Source: Puniceicoccales bacterium
Lineage (GTDB): Bacteria; Verrucomicrobiota; Verrucomicrobiia; Opitutales; UBA953
Reading direction: 5' to 3'
NCBI GenBank assembly: GCA_031256995.1
Contig: JAIRPL010000044.1
Location: 1 to 48,649 of the forward strand
DNA: 48,649 nt
The notes beneath the pieces were generated by a model. It was not told the origin of the DNA. It searched no databases and was given only the letters and a program-made list of their open reading frames with translations. A program made the position numbers and the translations under genes. The stretch's first letter is position 1; each line of letters starts with the position of its first letter. This document shows, piece after piece, positions 33,967 through 42,597 of the stretch.

Positions 33967-35088
33967 ATGCAGCCAGAAAAAAAGAAGATCCGCCCTATCC
34001 GCAGCCTTTCGCGAGGCGAGTTTCACCGCCCGCGCGCCAACGGCCCCCGGCTGGCGCCCCGTGGCGCTCCCCCGTCCCCCCGTAAACCTGCACGCGCGGC
34101 GGGCACCGTTTACGTTTTGCGTTCTCGTGGCGGGAACGGGACCTTTCTTGCCGCGCTTTTCGCGGTGCTGATCCTTTTCGGCGGCGTCGGGGCCTGGTTT
34201 TTCCTGCTTCCCGTGCCCGTTCAGGATGAGGTGATGGCCGAGGAGCCGCCCCCGCCGCAAGAGGCGCCGGCGGATGGTTTCAAATTGCCGGAAATTGTGG
34301 AGCATCCGGAGAGTGACGGCGTGCGCCCGCCCGAAAATCCGCCTTTGAGTGTGGAGACGGAATCCGATTATTCGGACGCGGAGACCGTCCCGGTCGCCGT
34401 GACGGAAGCGCCGCCGCCCGAGACCAGCGCGCCGAAAAAATTGCCCAAGCCCGTGCTCGTCAAAAAGATCATCAACAACAAGCTTCCGCAAAACCCGTTC
34501 TCTCCCGACGTCCCGGTTGCCACCGACACGCGCACTGTCGACTTGCTCATAGTTTACACGGCGGATGTCAAAAAGCGTCTTGGCGGGCACAAAGGCGTGC
34601 TGGCCCGCGCCAATGAGGTTGTGGCCTACACGAACTTCAAATTCCACGAACGCAAGGTGCAGGGCACCCTCCGCCTTGTCGGTCTTGTCGAAACCGAATA
34701 CGTGCCCCCCACCGAGGGCGACATCGTGAAGCATGGCCTCGGGGCCGTAAGCTCGGGTTACGCGACCTGTGGCGGAAAAAAGGAGAGCGTGCACAAGATC
34801 CGCAACAAGGTTGGCGCCGACCTTGTCTGCATGTGGGTCGCGGCCAATCGCGGCGGCGGGGGTGGCCTCGCCCAGATTCACGGCCCGTGGTCATCCATGA
34901 ACCTCCCGGTGACCAGCATCTTCCGGCATGAGATGGCGCACAATTTTGGGTGGAACCACGACGATCGGCAGAATTATTCCATGATCCATAAAAACTTTCC
35001 AGGGATGGCCAGGTGGGTCCGCAAGAAGATCGCCAAGGACAAACTCTACGTCCAATATGTCACGGAGTATGAGGAAACGGGGGACTGA
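33967..35088 (+). CDS. Membrane-anchored metzincin-type zinc metallopeptidase (M12B-like)
   Basis: 373 residues from ATG 33967 (MQPEKKKIRPIR). A basic N-terminus of about 45 residues is followed by one membrane helix (FLAALFAVLILFGGVGAWFFLL), giving a type II topology with the catalytic part outside. A Pro/Glu-rich linker (about 80-170) leads to the peptidase domain. That domain begins VDLLIVYTADVKKRL and has the full metzincin zinc motif HEMAHNFGWNHD, with ligands H321, H325, H331 and catalytic E322. A methionine eight residues after the motif (SMIHKN) is the only near Met-turn candidate. No propeptide or signal peptide is evident. The substrate is unknown. Confidence 0.78.
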   Translation: MQPEKKKIRPIRSLSRGEFHRPRANGPRLAPRGAPPSPRKPARAAGTVYVLRSRGGNGTFLAALFAVLILFGGVGAWFFLLPVPVQDEVMAEEPPPPQEAPADGFKLPEIVEHPESDGVRPPENPPLSVETESDYSDAETVPVAVTEAPPPETSAPKKLPKPVLVKKIINNKLPQNPFSPDVPVATDTRTVDLLIVYTADVKKRLGGHKGVLARANEVVAYTNFKFHERKVQGTLRLVGLVETEYVPPTEGDIVKHGLGAVSSGYATCGGKKESVHKIRNKVGADLVCMWVAANRGGGGGLAQIHGPWSSMNLPVTSIFRHEMAHNFGWNHDDRQNYSMIHKNFPGMARWVRKKIAKDKLYVQYVTEYEETGD

Positions 35089-35216
35089 GTCATGCCGCGC
35101 GAACGCGCCGTGTGTTGTCGCAAAAATCACTTTCGGACTGGAAGATCCCGCGTTTTCAGTTTCCCCTTTGATTTTCACCGTCCACACCCTTTTGAATTGG
35201 GAGGACCTTTGTCACG

Positions 35217-36203
35217 ATGAGTCGTAAAGTTAACAACACCCTTGTGGGGCTATTTGTCCTTCTCGGCATTTCACTGATTGTCGTTTGCGTGATGCTTTTT
35301 GGCTCGAGCGCATTCAGCATGCGGAAGACGGAGTTCATCTGTTTTTTCGAGGACTCGGTGAACGGCCTGGAATCCGGTGCCCGTGTGAAATTCAAGGGAG
35401 TCACCATCGGCGAGGTGCATCGCGTGCTTTTGCGCGTGCCGGGGCAGGCGGCGGATGACAATGCCATCCCCGTGCTGCTCAAAATCGACGGCGACCGCCC
35501 CGGGACGCGCGATTTTGTGGCCTATCTCTCCAATCCGGACAACCAGCAAGCCATGCGCGAGAGCGGCCTGCGTGCCCGCCTCCAATCGCAATCCCTTCTC
35601 ACCGGCCTGCTCTATGTCGAGCTGGACATTCACCCTGGGACACCCGCCAAATACCACCAAAGCGATGCCGCCGGCGGGCTGCCTGAAATCCCGACACTGG
35701 CTTCCGATTTTGGCGCACTTGTTCGCGCCCTGACCCGCACCACCGAGCAGTTAAGCAAAATTCGTTTCTCGGAAATGGGGGAAAAGGCCGACCGCATCCT
35801 CGGCCAGGTCGAGAACGGAGTCGCCGCCATGGATTTCAAGGCCCTCAACAAACGCCTTCTTGATCTGGCCGAATCGGCCAATGGCATTCTTAACGCCCCC
35901 GAGACCCGCAGCCTTGCGGGCAATCTGAATGCCACCCTTGAAAGCACCCGGAAGCTTGCGGAAAAATTTACACCGCTCGCCCCCGAGTTGTCGCAAACCT
36001 GCGCCACCGCGCGCGACACGCTTTCGCAGCTGAACCATCTTGCCGAAAGCCTTCGCGCCCATGCCGCCCCGGGTGCCGCCTTGCCCGCCCAGATGGACGA
36101 AACGCTCCGCCAAATTTCCGCCGCCGCCGAGGCGGTGCGTTCCCTTGCCGCCTACCTTGAGCGCCGTCCCGAAACCCTCCTGCGCGGGAAAGCTGACCTT
36201 TGA
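35217..36203 (+). CDS. MCE/MlaD-family lipid-transport protein
   Basis: 328 residues. An N-terminal membrane helix (residues 8-30, NTLVGLFVLLGISLIVVCVM) anchors a periplasmic MCE domain (about 38-145: GLESGARVKFKGVTIGEV, then LRARLQSQSLLTGLLYVEL). A long helical C-terminal region (about 175-320) with heptad-like Leu/Ala spacing follows. This matches MlaD/PqiB-type proteins that shuttle phospholipids between membranes. It is followed after 10 bp by the auxiliary lipoprotein gene. The MlaE permease and MlaF ATPase are not in this window, so they must be encoded elsewhere if the system works as an ABC transporter. Confidence 0.87.
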   Translation: MSRKVNNTLVGLFVLLGISLIVVCVMLFGSSAFSMRKTEFICFFEDSVNGLESGARVKFKGVTIGEVHRVLLRVPGQAADDNAIPVLLKIDGDRPGTRDFVAYLSNPDNQQAMRESGLRARLQSQSLLTGLLYVELDIHPGTPAKYHQSDAAGGLPEIPTLASDFGALVRALTRTTEQLSKIRFSEMGEKADRILGQVENGVAAMDFKALNKRLLDLAESANGILNAPETRSLAGNLNATLESTRKLAEKFTPLAPELSQTCATARDTLSQLNHLAESLRAHAAPGAALPAQMDETLRQISAAAEAVRSLAAYLERRPETLLRGKADL

Positions 36204-36213
36204 GGCATCGCGC

Positions 36214-36912
36214 ATGTCCCACAGATTTCCTCCCATGCTGACATCATTTCGCGCCATCGCCATTTTCGCCGCCGCCGCGACCACCGCCGGCTGTTCCTCC
36301 ATCCTCGCCCCACGCCCAGACCCGGCGCGCTACTATGTGCTCACCTCCGCCGATGCCCCCGCGACGGCCGTCCGCGCCAACGCCGCCCTCGAAACCCTGA
36401 GGGCGGGCGGGCTTCGGCTTGATTCCTTCCGTCTGCCCGACCTCTATGACCGCGCGGAGCTTGTCTGGCACACCGCCCCCAATCGACTCGCCATCAGCGA
36501 CACCGACCGCTGGCTCGAGCCGCTTCCCAAGGCGGCCGCCCGCGTCTTCGCACAAGCCCTTGCCGGCAACACAGGCCTCGACTGGCTTCCCTATCCGCCT
36601 TCCACGGGAACAGGTCGCGAACACCGCCTTGCCATGGATGTCACGCAGCTCGAGATCCGCCTCGACTGCTCCGAGGTCCGCCTGCGCGCCCGGTGGCAGT
36701 ATGTGCCAGCGGCCAGCGCGCCCAGCGCCACCTCCGCCGCCCGCACGGGCGCATTGTCGCTCACAGTGCCTCTTGCGGCCTCATCCCCGGAAGGGGTGGC
36801 CGTCGCGCTTTCACGCGCCTTCGACACGCTCGCCACCAGGGTCGCCGGGGAGGTTTTTGGCATCCCCGCGATGGAAAAGCCGGGCTTTCAAAAACAGGCC
36901 GGACCGGAGTAG
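36214..36912 (+). CDS. ABC-transport auxiliary lipoprotein (PqiC/LbpC-like)
   Basis: 232 residues. ATG 36214 is preferred because a GAGG at 36201-36204 stands nine bases upstream; ATG 36235 would also leave a good signal. The signal peptide ends in a lipobox, ATTAGC, with lipidation at the Cys. [18 protein letters not shown] resembles the start of the mature ABC-type transport auxiliary lipoprotein domain. Such lipoproteins pair with MCE proteins in outer-membrane lipid transport, which fits the adjacent mlaD-like gene. The stop is 10 bp before kdsA. Confidence 0.8.
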   Translation: MSHRFPPMLTSFRAIAIFAAAATTAGCSSILAPRPDPARYYVLTSADAPATAVRANAALETLRAGGLRLDSFRLPDLYDRAELVWHTAPNRLAISDTDRWLEPLPKAAARVFAQALAGNTGLDWLPYPPSTGTGREHRLAMDVTQLEIRLDCSEVRLRARWQYVPAASAPSATSAARTGALSLTVPLAASSPEGVAVALSRAFDTLATRVAGEVFGIPAMEKPGFQKQAGPE

Positions 36913-36922
36913 CCTTGTGTCC

Positions 36923-37720
36923 ATGCTATACCAGAAAGGAAAATTGCTTCTGCTGGCCGGGCCATGCTCGCTTGAGAATGAGGAGACCTGCCGTGCCGTT
37001 GCCTCGGAACTTGCAAGGTTGCGCGCCCGCCACCCCGACTTGAATCTCGTGTTCAAAGGTTCGTTCGACAAGGCGAACCGCACCTCCATCGGCGGGCCAC
37101 GCGGACCGGGGATGGAGCGGGGTTTGGAGCTTTTGGAGATGGTGCGGCGTGACTACGGCTTCCCGCTCGTCACCGACATTCATGAGGCCGCACAATGCGC
37201 GCCTGTCGGGGCCGTGGTGGATGTCCTGCAAATTCCCGCGTTTTTGTGCCGGCAAACCGACCTGCTTGTCGCCGCCGCGCGCACCGGACGCGTGGTGAAT
37301 GTCAAAAAAGGCCAGTTCCTCTCGCCATGGGAGATGCAACACGTCACCGCCAAGCTTCGCGAAAGCGGCGCGGCCGAGATCTGGCAGACAGACCGGGGCA
37401 CAACTTTCGGCTATCAAAACCTTGTCGTGGACATGCGCTCGTTCCCCATCATGGCGGGAAACGGGCACCCGACCATCATGGATGCCACCCATGCCGTCCA
37501 ACTCCCTGGCGCCGCCAATGGCAGCTCTGGCGGGCAACGCGAATTCGTGCCCGTGCTTGCCCGGGCGGCACTTGCCGCCGGGGCTGACGGCTTGTTCCTT
37601 GAGACGCATCCCGACCCGGCCAAGGCCATTTCCGACGGACCAAGCCAGGTGCCGCTGGCCGGGCTTTCCGCACTCGTCGAGAGTTGCCTGCGCATTTGGC
37701 GGGCAGCCCGCATAGACTAG
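36923..37720 (+). CDS. kdsA: 2-dehydro-3-deoxyphosphooctonate aldolase (KDO-8-phosphate synthase)
   Basis: Condenses arabinose 5-phosphate and phosphoenolpyruvate to KDO-8-phosphate for the inner core of lipopolysaccharide. From ATG 36923 it has 265 residues. GTG 36917 is an alternative and sits seven bases after a GGAG. Signatures include AGPCSLEN at the start, [41 protein letters not shown] and THAVQLPGA. The EXHPDP block reads LETHPDP and is followed by AKAISDGPS. It is the last of a probable three-gene set with the MCE protein and its lipoprotein, linking LPS synthesis and lipid transport. Confidence 0.96.
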   Translation: MLYQKGKLLLLAGPCSLENEETCRAVASELARLRARHPDLNLVFKGSFDKANRTSIGGPRGPGMERGLELLEMVRRDYGFPLVTDIHEAAQCAPVGAVVDVLQIPAFLCRQTDLLVAAARTGRVVNVKKGQFLSPWEMQHVTAKLRESGAAEIWQTDRGTTFGYQNLVVDMRSFPIMAGNGHPTIMDATHAVQLPGAANGSSGGQREFVPVLARAALAAGADGLFLETHPDPAKAISDGPSQVPLAGLSALVESCLRIWRAARID

Positions 37721-37753
37721 CCCGGTTCGCGCACCTCTTCGCTTCGCCGCGCC

Positions 37754-38533
37754 ATGCCGCCTGCCAATTCACACCCGGCGATGGATTGGCGCTGGTGCTG
37801 CTGGGTTGCCATCGGGGGTGCCTTGGGATGCGCCGCGCGTTTTCTCGCGACTGGCGGGCATGGCTGGCACGTCTTTTGCGCGATGGTTGGTGGCGCCACA
37901 GGTTGTGTGTTGCGCGGTGCGTTGTCGGCGTCATGGACACGTGCCACGAAAAAAATCCACGCCGGGACATTGTTTGCAAATGTCGCCGGCTCGTTCCTTT
38001 TCGGATTCATTTCCTCGTGCTTGAGCGAAAACGAAAGCCGGGATCCCGGTGTTTTGGCGGCCTTGCTGCTTGCCGGATTTTGTGGCGGGTTGACGACGTT
38101 TTCCGGTTTTGCCTGCCAGACCCTTGGGCTTTGGAAGGAAAAGGTCGCCCCCGCCGCCATGCTGAATGTCGCCGTCCATTTTCTGGCATGCACGGGCGCG
38201 GTCCGTTTGGGGGCATTGATTGCCATGCCGGCCCCTGGCCTTGAAGCGTCTGTGACCGCGGCGGCTTTTCATGGCACGCTTGGGGCCAATATTCTTGGTT
38301 CCTTCCTTGCCGGATGGGCGGTCGCGCGTCTCCAAGGCGTTCGCGAAATGACAGCCTTCCGGATCAACGCGGTGTTCGTCACCGGATTTTGCGGTGGGTT
38401 GACGACGTTTTCCGGAATGGCGTGGCAGGTGAATGCCGGAAGCGTGCCGGCACTTTTGGGGAATATCATTCTTGGCGCCATTGCCGTCCTCGCCGGCAAC
38501 CGCCTTGGCTCAAAATATCCTGGCTCAAAATAG
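37754..38533 (+). CDS. crcB: Tandem-fused fluoride channel, CrcB/Fluc-type (two domains in one protein)
   Basis: 259 residues, about twice the usual CrcB length. The Fluc core GFCGGLTTFSG occurs twice, each preceded by an Asn-bearing helix (TLFANVAGSFLFG and TLGANILGSFLAG). Two first-helix-like segments, GGALGCAARF and GGATGCVLRG, both lie near the N-terminus before the first core, so the layout appears to be TM1, TM1, then TM2-4 twice. The second Phe-box position is Phe in the first core (SGF) and Met in the second (SGM). Known: single-domain Fluc forms dual-topology homodimers that expel fluoride, and fused forms exist in eukaryotic FEX. No fluoride riboswitch is recognised upstream. Confidence 0.85.
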   Translation: MPPANSHPAMDWRWCCWVAIGGALGCAARFLATGGHGWHVFCAMVGGATGCVLRGALSASWTRATKKIHAGTLFANVAGSFLFGFISSCLSENESRDPGVLAALLLAGFCGGLTTFSGFACQTLGLWKEKVAPAAMLNVAVHFLACTGAVRLGALIAMPAPGLEASVTAAAFHGTLGANILGSFLAGWAVARLQGVREMTAFRINAVFVTGFCGGLTTFSGMAWQVNAGSVPALLGNIILGAIAVLAGNRLGSKYPGSK

Positions 38534-38640
38534 GATCTTGGGGCGCCCACCGTGTTTCCGGTTTGCGGAAAAAATACCCGCGACATTTTTCGCGCCTTGC
38601 CGCATGGGCGGCACACGTTTTCCTTCGCGCCAGACGCATC

Positions 38641-40227
38641 ATGCCTGCCACTCCTGAAATCGCATCCGGAACTTCCGTGACTTATGAAACTGTCATCGGC
38701 CTTGAAATACATGTCCAGCTAAAGACCCGCGCCAAAGTTTTCGCACCATCGGCCTACCTGCACGGTGGCGCGCTCCCGGAGAATGCGGAAGCGACGCAAA
38801 TCCCGCCCAACACGTTGATTGACCCTGTGGTGCTTGCGCTTCCCGGGGCGCTTCCCGTGCTCAATCGCGCCGCGTTGGAACAGGCCGTCCGTTTCGGGTT
38901 GTTGACGGGTGCCGCCTACCCGGCCGACGCGGATTACACAACATCCTGGGATCGAAAAAATTACTTCTATCCCGACAGCACCAAGGCCTATCAAATCACG
39001 CAAAAAGACCATCCCATCTCGCCCGGGGGAAGCGTCGAAATCGAACTTCCCGGCCCCGCCCGCAACATCATGGGCGAGCATAAAATCATCCGCCTCAATC
39101 ACGCCCACCTGGAGGAGGACGTCGGCAAGCTCACCCACGCCGCCAGCGGCTCGCTCGTGGACTATAACCGTGCCGGCGCGGCACTTCTGGAAATCGTCAC
39201 CGAACCCGATTTGCGATCCTCCGACGAGGCGGTGGCGTTGCTCAACGCCCTGCGGATGCTTCTTTCGCAGGCGGGCATTTCCGACTGTGACATGGAAAAA
39301 GGGCAGATGCGCTGCGATGCCAATGTCAGCGTGCGCCCTCTTGGCCAAACCACGCTCAACACCCGCACGGAGATGAAAAACCTGAACTCCATCTCCGGCG
39401 TGAAAAACGCCATCGAATATGAGGCGCGCCGCCAGACCAGGGAATACGAGGCCGGAAGATCCATCGAGCAGGAAACCCGCGCATGGAATGCCGAAACCGG
39501 GCGAACTTACACACTTCGCTCCAAAGAGGACGCCCATGACTATCGCTACTTTCCAGACCCCGACTTGATGCCTGCCCGCATTTCACCAGCCGACACCAAA
39601 CGCCTCTCAAAAACGCTTCCAGAACGTCCCTACGAACGCCAACGCCGCTATTTTGACCAATACCAATTGCCGTTCACCACAACTTCCGTGCTGATTCCGG
39701 ATCTTCCGCTTTGTGAATATTTTGAGGCCGCCGCGGCCGCATCCACGACTGGCGAGGCAGGGCAGGGGGCGTCCGGGGCCGCGCCCCCCCAAGCTTCAGC
39801 GATCACCATCGCCAATCTCATCGCCAATGAGCTGCTCGCCCACCTTTCCTCCGTCCCTGAGGGCACCCTTGAAACTTTCGCAGACAAGATTCCGCCCGCA
39901 TCCATTGCCGGACTCGCCAAGCTCATTGATTCTGGGCACATTTCCAAACAGCAGGCCAAGGAAGTCTTTGCCGAGATGCTGGTTGGGGGCGATCCTCCGG
40001 CTGTCATTGTCGAGCGAAAAGGCCTTCGTCAAAACAACGATACGGAGGCCATCGAAAAAGCCATCCTTGCAGTACTTGCATCACCATCTGCCGCCAAAAC
40101 GATTCTCGAGTTCAAATCCGGAAATGAAAAAGCCCTGAATTCCCTGAAAGGCCCGGTCATGAAAGCCACACAAGGCAAAGCCAACCCCAAGCTTGTGGAC
40201 GAAATCCTCCGAAAACACTTGGCTTGA
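38641..40227 (+). CDS. gatB: Aspartyl/glutamyl-tRNA(Asn/Gln) amidotransferase subunit B
   Basis: Subunit of the GatCAB complex that converts mischarged Glu-tRNA(Gln) or Asp-tRNA(Asn) to the correct amide. From ATG 38641 it has 528 residues. Conserved blocks are YETVIGLEIHVQLKT at the start, WDRKNYFYPDSTKAYQITQ, the HLEEDVGKL segment, DYNRAGAALLEIVTEPD, and CDANVSVRP. The C-terminal tRNA-binding domain follows (YqeY-like, ending NPKLVDEILRKHLA). An Ala/Gly-rich insertion near 363-385 is unusual. gatA and gatC are not in the window. Part of this gene reappears in degraded form downstream. Confidence 0.96.
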   Translation: MPATPEIASGTSVTYETVIGLEIHVQLKTRAKVFAPSAYLHGGALPENAEATQIPPNTLIDPVVLALPGALPVLNRAALEQAVRFGLLTGAAYPADADYTTSWDRKNYFYPDSTKAYQITQKDHPISPGGSVEIELPGPARNIMGEHKIIRLNHAHLEEDVGKLTHAASGSLVDYNRAGAALLEIVTEPDLRSSDEAVALLNALRMLLSQAGISDCDMEKGQMRCDANVSVRPLGQTTLNTRTEMKNLNSISGVKNAIEYEARRQTREYEAGRSIEQETRAWNAETGRTYTLRSKEDAHDYRYFPDPDLMPARISPADTKRLSKTLPERPYERQRRYFDQYQLPFTTTSVLIPDLPLCEYFEAAAAASTTGEAGQGASGAAPPQASAITIANLIANELLAHLSSVPEGTLETFADKIPPASIAGLAKLIDSGHISKQQAKEVFAEMLVGGDPPAVIVERKGLRQNNDTEAIEKAILAVLASPSAAKTILEFKSGNEKALNSLKGPVMKATQGKANPKLVDEILRKHLA

Positions 40228-40440
40228 TCCGACTTGAATCCGGCTCCGACTTGAATCTGGAAAATCTGGCTAAAAAAACGCCTCCACAAGCATTTCCGGG
40301 CAGCAAACCGGCGATCGTCATTTCGTCGTTATGTCGTTATCGGTCTGCTGTGTCATTGTCGGCCTGACTGCACAGCGGAAATGGCGCTGAACTTGCTGCT
40401 TTCGGGGTGCCGGTTCCCCGGATTTGCAGGACGTTTTCTT

Positions 40441-40592
40441 TTGTGGCGGGTTGATGACATTTTCCGGTTTTGCCTGTCCGACCCTTGTGTTTTGGAAGGA
40501 AAAGGTCGCCCCCGGCGCACGTGCTGTGAATAACGCCATCCATTTGCGGACATGCACAGGCGCGGTCCGTTGGGGACGGAGATTGCCATGCC
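40441..40592 (+). pseudogene. Degraded partial copy of crcB
   Basis: The sequence from TTGTGGCGGGTTGATGACAT onward aligns base by base with the crcB gene at about 38080-38230, with scattered substitutions and small indels. Shared stretches include TTTTCCGGTTTTGCCTG, TTTGGAAGGAAAAGGTCGCC and the GCATGCAC/ACATGCAC region followed by GGCGCGGTCCGT. It covers the first Fluc core and the helix after it only. Indels break the frame, so no product is expected. Orientation matches the intact gene. Confidence 0.85.
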
Positions 40593-40600
40593 GCTTGGGA

Positions 40601-40769
40601 TGAAAAAGGGCAGATGCAAAAATGGAAGAAGGGCAGATGCGCTGTGATGCCAATGTCAGTTACGCGCCCCAAACCACGCTCATAACACGCAACACGCCAC
40701 ACGCACGAAGATCGCACGCCGCACGCACAGAGATGGGGTGATCCAAGTACGGAGATAAAAAACCTAAAC
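40601..40769 (+). pseudogene. Degraded partial copy of gatB
   Basis: The sequence corresponds to gatB at about 39292-39387. GAAAAAGGGCAGATG is followed by a second GAAGAAGGGCAGATGCGCTG, then GATGCCAATGTCAG, CCAAACCACGCTCA, GCACAGAGATG and GGAGATAAAAAACCTAAAC. The block contains internal re-duplications (GGGCAGATG twice, several ACGCAC units). It follows the crcB-like relic in the same order and orientation as the intact genes, with about 1.06 kb of intervening sequence missing. No open frame remains. Confidence 0.85.
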
Positions 40770-40777
40770 AACGCCGC

Positions 40778-41222
40778 AGCTCTCCGACTATCCTTCCCCT
40801 CCGGCCCGGCCATTGATTAGACATAATGTTTATTGTGCGTACTTTCGAAATGGGAAGGTCCCCGGATTTGCAGGACGGTTCCTCCTATTGGGTTTCGCCT
40901 GTTGATTCAGAATTCCGCTCATTGATTTATCATTTATCATGAATGCGGGGTTCACGGCCTTGGCTGGCTTCTGAGGTGTTCTCGCCGGGATGTTCTCAAG
41001 AAAGTTAATCCGGGAAATTTCGGTTTCTTCAGTTTTTGCCAGTATTTTCATGGAATGGCTTGAAGTTTCAGGAAATGGCTTGGAGTGGCTTGGAGTGCAT
41101 TGAAACAAAATCCCGCAAACATTGGTTGGTGGAATTTGGGCCTATGCAGGCAAGGCCGTCTTTAGCATGGAGGTGTGTCACCATTTTCGTTAAAGGTCTG
41201 TGTTTTTTTGAGACAGAACCAC
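40778..41222. other. Gene-free stretch downstream of the gatB relic
   Basis: No protein-coding gene or RNA gene is recognised between the gatB relic and the exonuclease. The short open frames on both strands lack family signatures and start signals. The base composition is visibly more AT-rich than the flanking genes. Local imperfect repeats of ATGGCTTG(A/G)AGT occur at about 41050-41098, and the second copy of the 18-bp repeat is at 40860-40877. The 213 bases just after gatB (40228-40440) also hold no gene; they begin with two copies of TCCGACTTGAATC. Confidence 0.6.
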
Positions 41223-41936
41223 ATGCCAGCCACGCAGCAACCAATCCCGTCGCCAACATGGAGCGAAATTCCTGTCCACGTCCTTGATTTCGAGGGCAGC
41301 GTTCGCACAGGAGTCATTGAGTACGGCATCGCCACCTTGCATCGTGGCGAAATCGTTGCCACACACACGCGCCTGTGCGCGCCGCTGGCCTCTGTTCCTC
41401 CAAAGGAAACCCGTTGCCATGGTTTGCGCGACACCGATCTCGCCAATGCCGGACCGTTTTCTGAAAACTGGGGATTTTTCGCGGAAATGCGGCGCACCGG
41501 TTTTTTCTGCGCCCACCATGTCTCGACGGAGCAGACTCTTCTTAAAGCCACATGGCCCTACCCCGGCGCCATGCCGGACCATGCGCATCCCGGCGAATTC
41601 CTGAACGCTTGGGATCCATGGCTGGACACTCACCATCTTGCCCGTGTGATGCTGCCTGATCTTCCTGACCACAAACTCGAAAACCTTGTCCAGCACTTTT
41701 CGCTTGGGACGGCGCTCGTCGAGGCCGCCGAAAACCACTGTCCACCACGCCGCCGCAAATACCATTGCGCCCTTTACGATGCCCTTGCGGCCGCCCTGCT
41801 TTTGCAACGTCTCGTGGGGATTTTTCATAAAAACCATGCCGCGCCGCCTTCCGTGGAACAGCTCGTCTTGGCCAGCCTCCCCCCCGCGCGCCAGCAACAC
41901 CGCATCCAAGGCACGCTGGATTTCTTCCAAGATTGA
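41223..41936 (+). CDS. DEDDh-family 3'-5' exonuclease (DNA polymerase III epsilon-like)
   Basis: 237 residues from ATG 41223 (MPATQQPIPSPTWSEIPVHV). Exonuclease motif I is VLDFEGS (Asp and Glu metal ligands). Motif II lies around ETRCHGLRDTDLANAGPF and FCAHHVSTEQTLL, and motif III is YHCALYDALAAALLL with the His and Asp expected of the DEDDh class. There is no polymerase-binding C-terminal extension. It could be a stand-alone RNase T-like or proofreading-like nuclease; the substrate is not evident. It is 45 bp upstream of the gamma-carbonic-anhydrase-like gene, possibly co-transcribed. Confidence 0.78.
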   Translation: MPATQQPIPSPTWSEIPVHVLDFEGSVRTGVIEYGIATLHRGEIVATHTRLCAPLASVPPKETRCHGLRDTDLANAGPFSENWGFFAEMRRTGFFCAHHVSTEQTLLKATWPYPGAMPDHAHPGEFLNAWDPWLDTHHLARVMLPDLPDHKLENLVQHFSLGTALVEAAENHCPPRRRKYHCALYDALAAALLLQRLVGIFHKNHAAPPSVEQLVLASLPPARQQHRIQGTLDFFQD

Positions 41937-41981
41937 AAATGCCCTTGCCCCAACACCCCGCCTTGGGGAAAACCGTGCCCG

Positions 41982-42521
41982 ATGACTATTGAAGAGCGTC
42001 TCCAGAAATTTCTCTCGCAGGACCCCGTCGTGGCTCCTTCGGCCCACATCCTGCCTGGCGCGACCGTCCTTGGCGCCGTCACCCTCGGCCCCAAGGCCAG
42101 CGTTTTTCCCTCGGCGGTTGTTCGCGCCGATATTGAGCGCATTGACATCGGCGAGGGCTCCAACATCCAGGACGGCGTTGTCGTGCACCTCTCCGATGAC
42201 ATGCCGGTCAAGATTGGCAAATACGTCACCATCGGCCACCGGGCGATGATTCACGCCTGTTCGATCGAGGATGGCTGCTTGATTGGGATGAGTTCCACCA
42301 TTATCGACGGCGCGGTCATTGGCGCGGAAAGCATCGTGGGCGCCCATGCGCTTGTCACAAAAAACACCATCATCCCCCCGCGCTCCTTGGTCATGGGCGT
42401 CCCCGCGAAAGTTGTCCGCCAACTCACGCCTGAGGAGGCGCAGGCCGGGCGCAAAATGGCGGAGAAATACACCGTGGTATCCGCCGCCATCGCCCAAAAA
42501 CTCGCCGGGGCAAAGGCATGA
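41982..42521 (+). CDS. Gamma-carbonic-anhydrase-like hexapeptide-repeat protein
   Basis: 179-residue left-handed beta-helix protein. Hexapeptide turns run from about 20 to 150 (ILPGATVLGAV, VVRADIERIDIGEGSNIQDG). The zinc-site histidines typical of the YrdA/CaiE/gamma-CA group are visible in VVVHLSDD and IGHRAMIHAC. A C-terminal helix (LTPEEAQAGRKMAEKY) packs on the helix in this family. Members may be carbonic anhydrases, but many have no measured activity, so the reaction is not assigned. The gene is convergent with rarA. Confidence 0.88.
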   Translation: MTIEERLQKFLSQDPVVAPSAHILPGATVLGAVTLGPKASVFPSAVVRADIERIDIGEGSNIQDGVVVHLSDDMPVKIGKYVTIGHRAMIHACSIEDGCLIGMSSTIIDGAVIGAESIVGAHALVTKNTIIPPRSLVMGVPAKVVRQLTPEEAQAGRKMAEKYTVVSAAIAQKLAGAKA

Positions 42522-42597
42522 ACTCCCCTTCCCTCTCCCCCCCTTCCCCGCCAGTCATTTTTTGACACTATTGAAACGGAAAAATCCAGGGACGCCA

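Larger units (their letters stand above)
40416..40877. repeat. 18-bp direct repeat flanking the decayed duplication
   Basis: CCCCGGATTTGCAGGACG occurs identically at 40416-40433 and 40860-40877, 444 bp apart and in the same orientation. The crcB-like and gatB-like relics lie between the copies. The first copy is directly next to the crcB-like relic. It may mark rearrangement endpoints or an unrecognised small repeat element. Confidence 0.7.

Noticed and set aside
37721-37753. Fluoride riboswitch before the fluoride channel gene
   Set aside because: The 33-bp gap is too short and shows no conserved riboswitch core.
41948-41968. CCCCAA/TTGGGG hairpin between the exonuclease and the gamma-CA-like gene
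   Set aside because: Only six pairs with a nine-base loop and no T-run; too weak to call a terminator.
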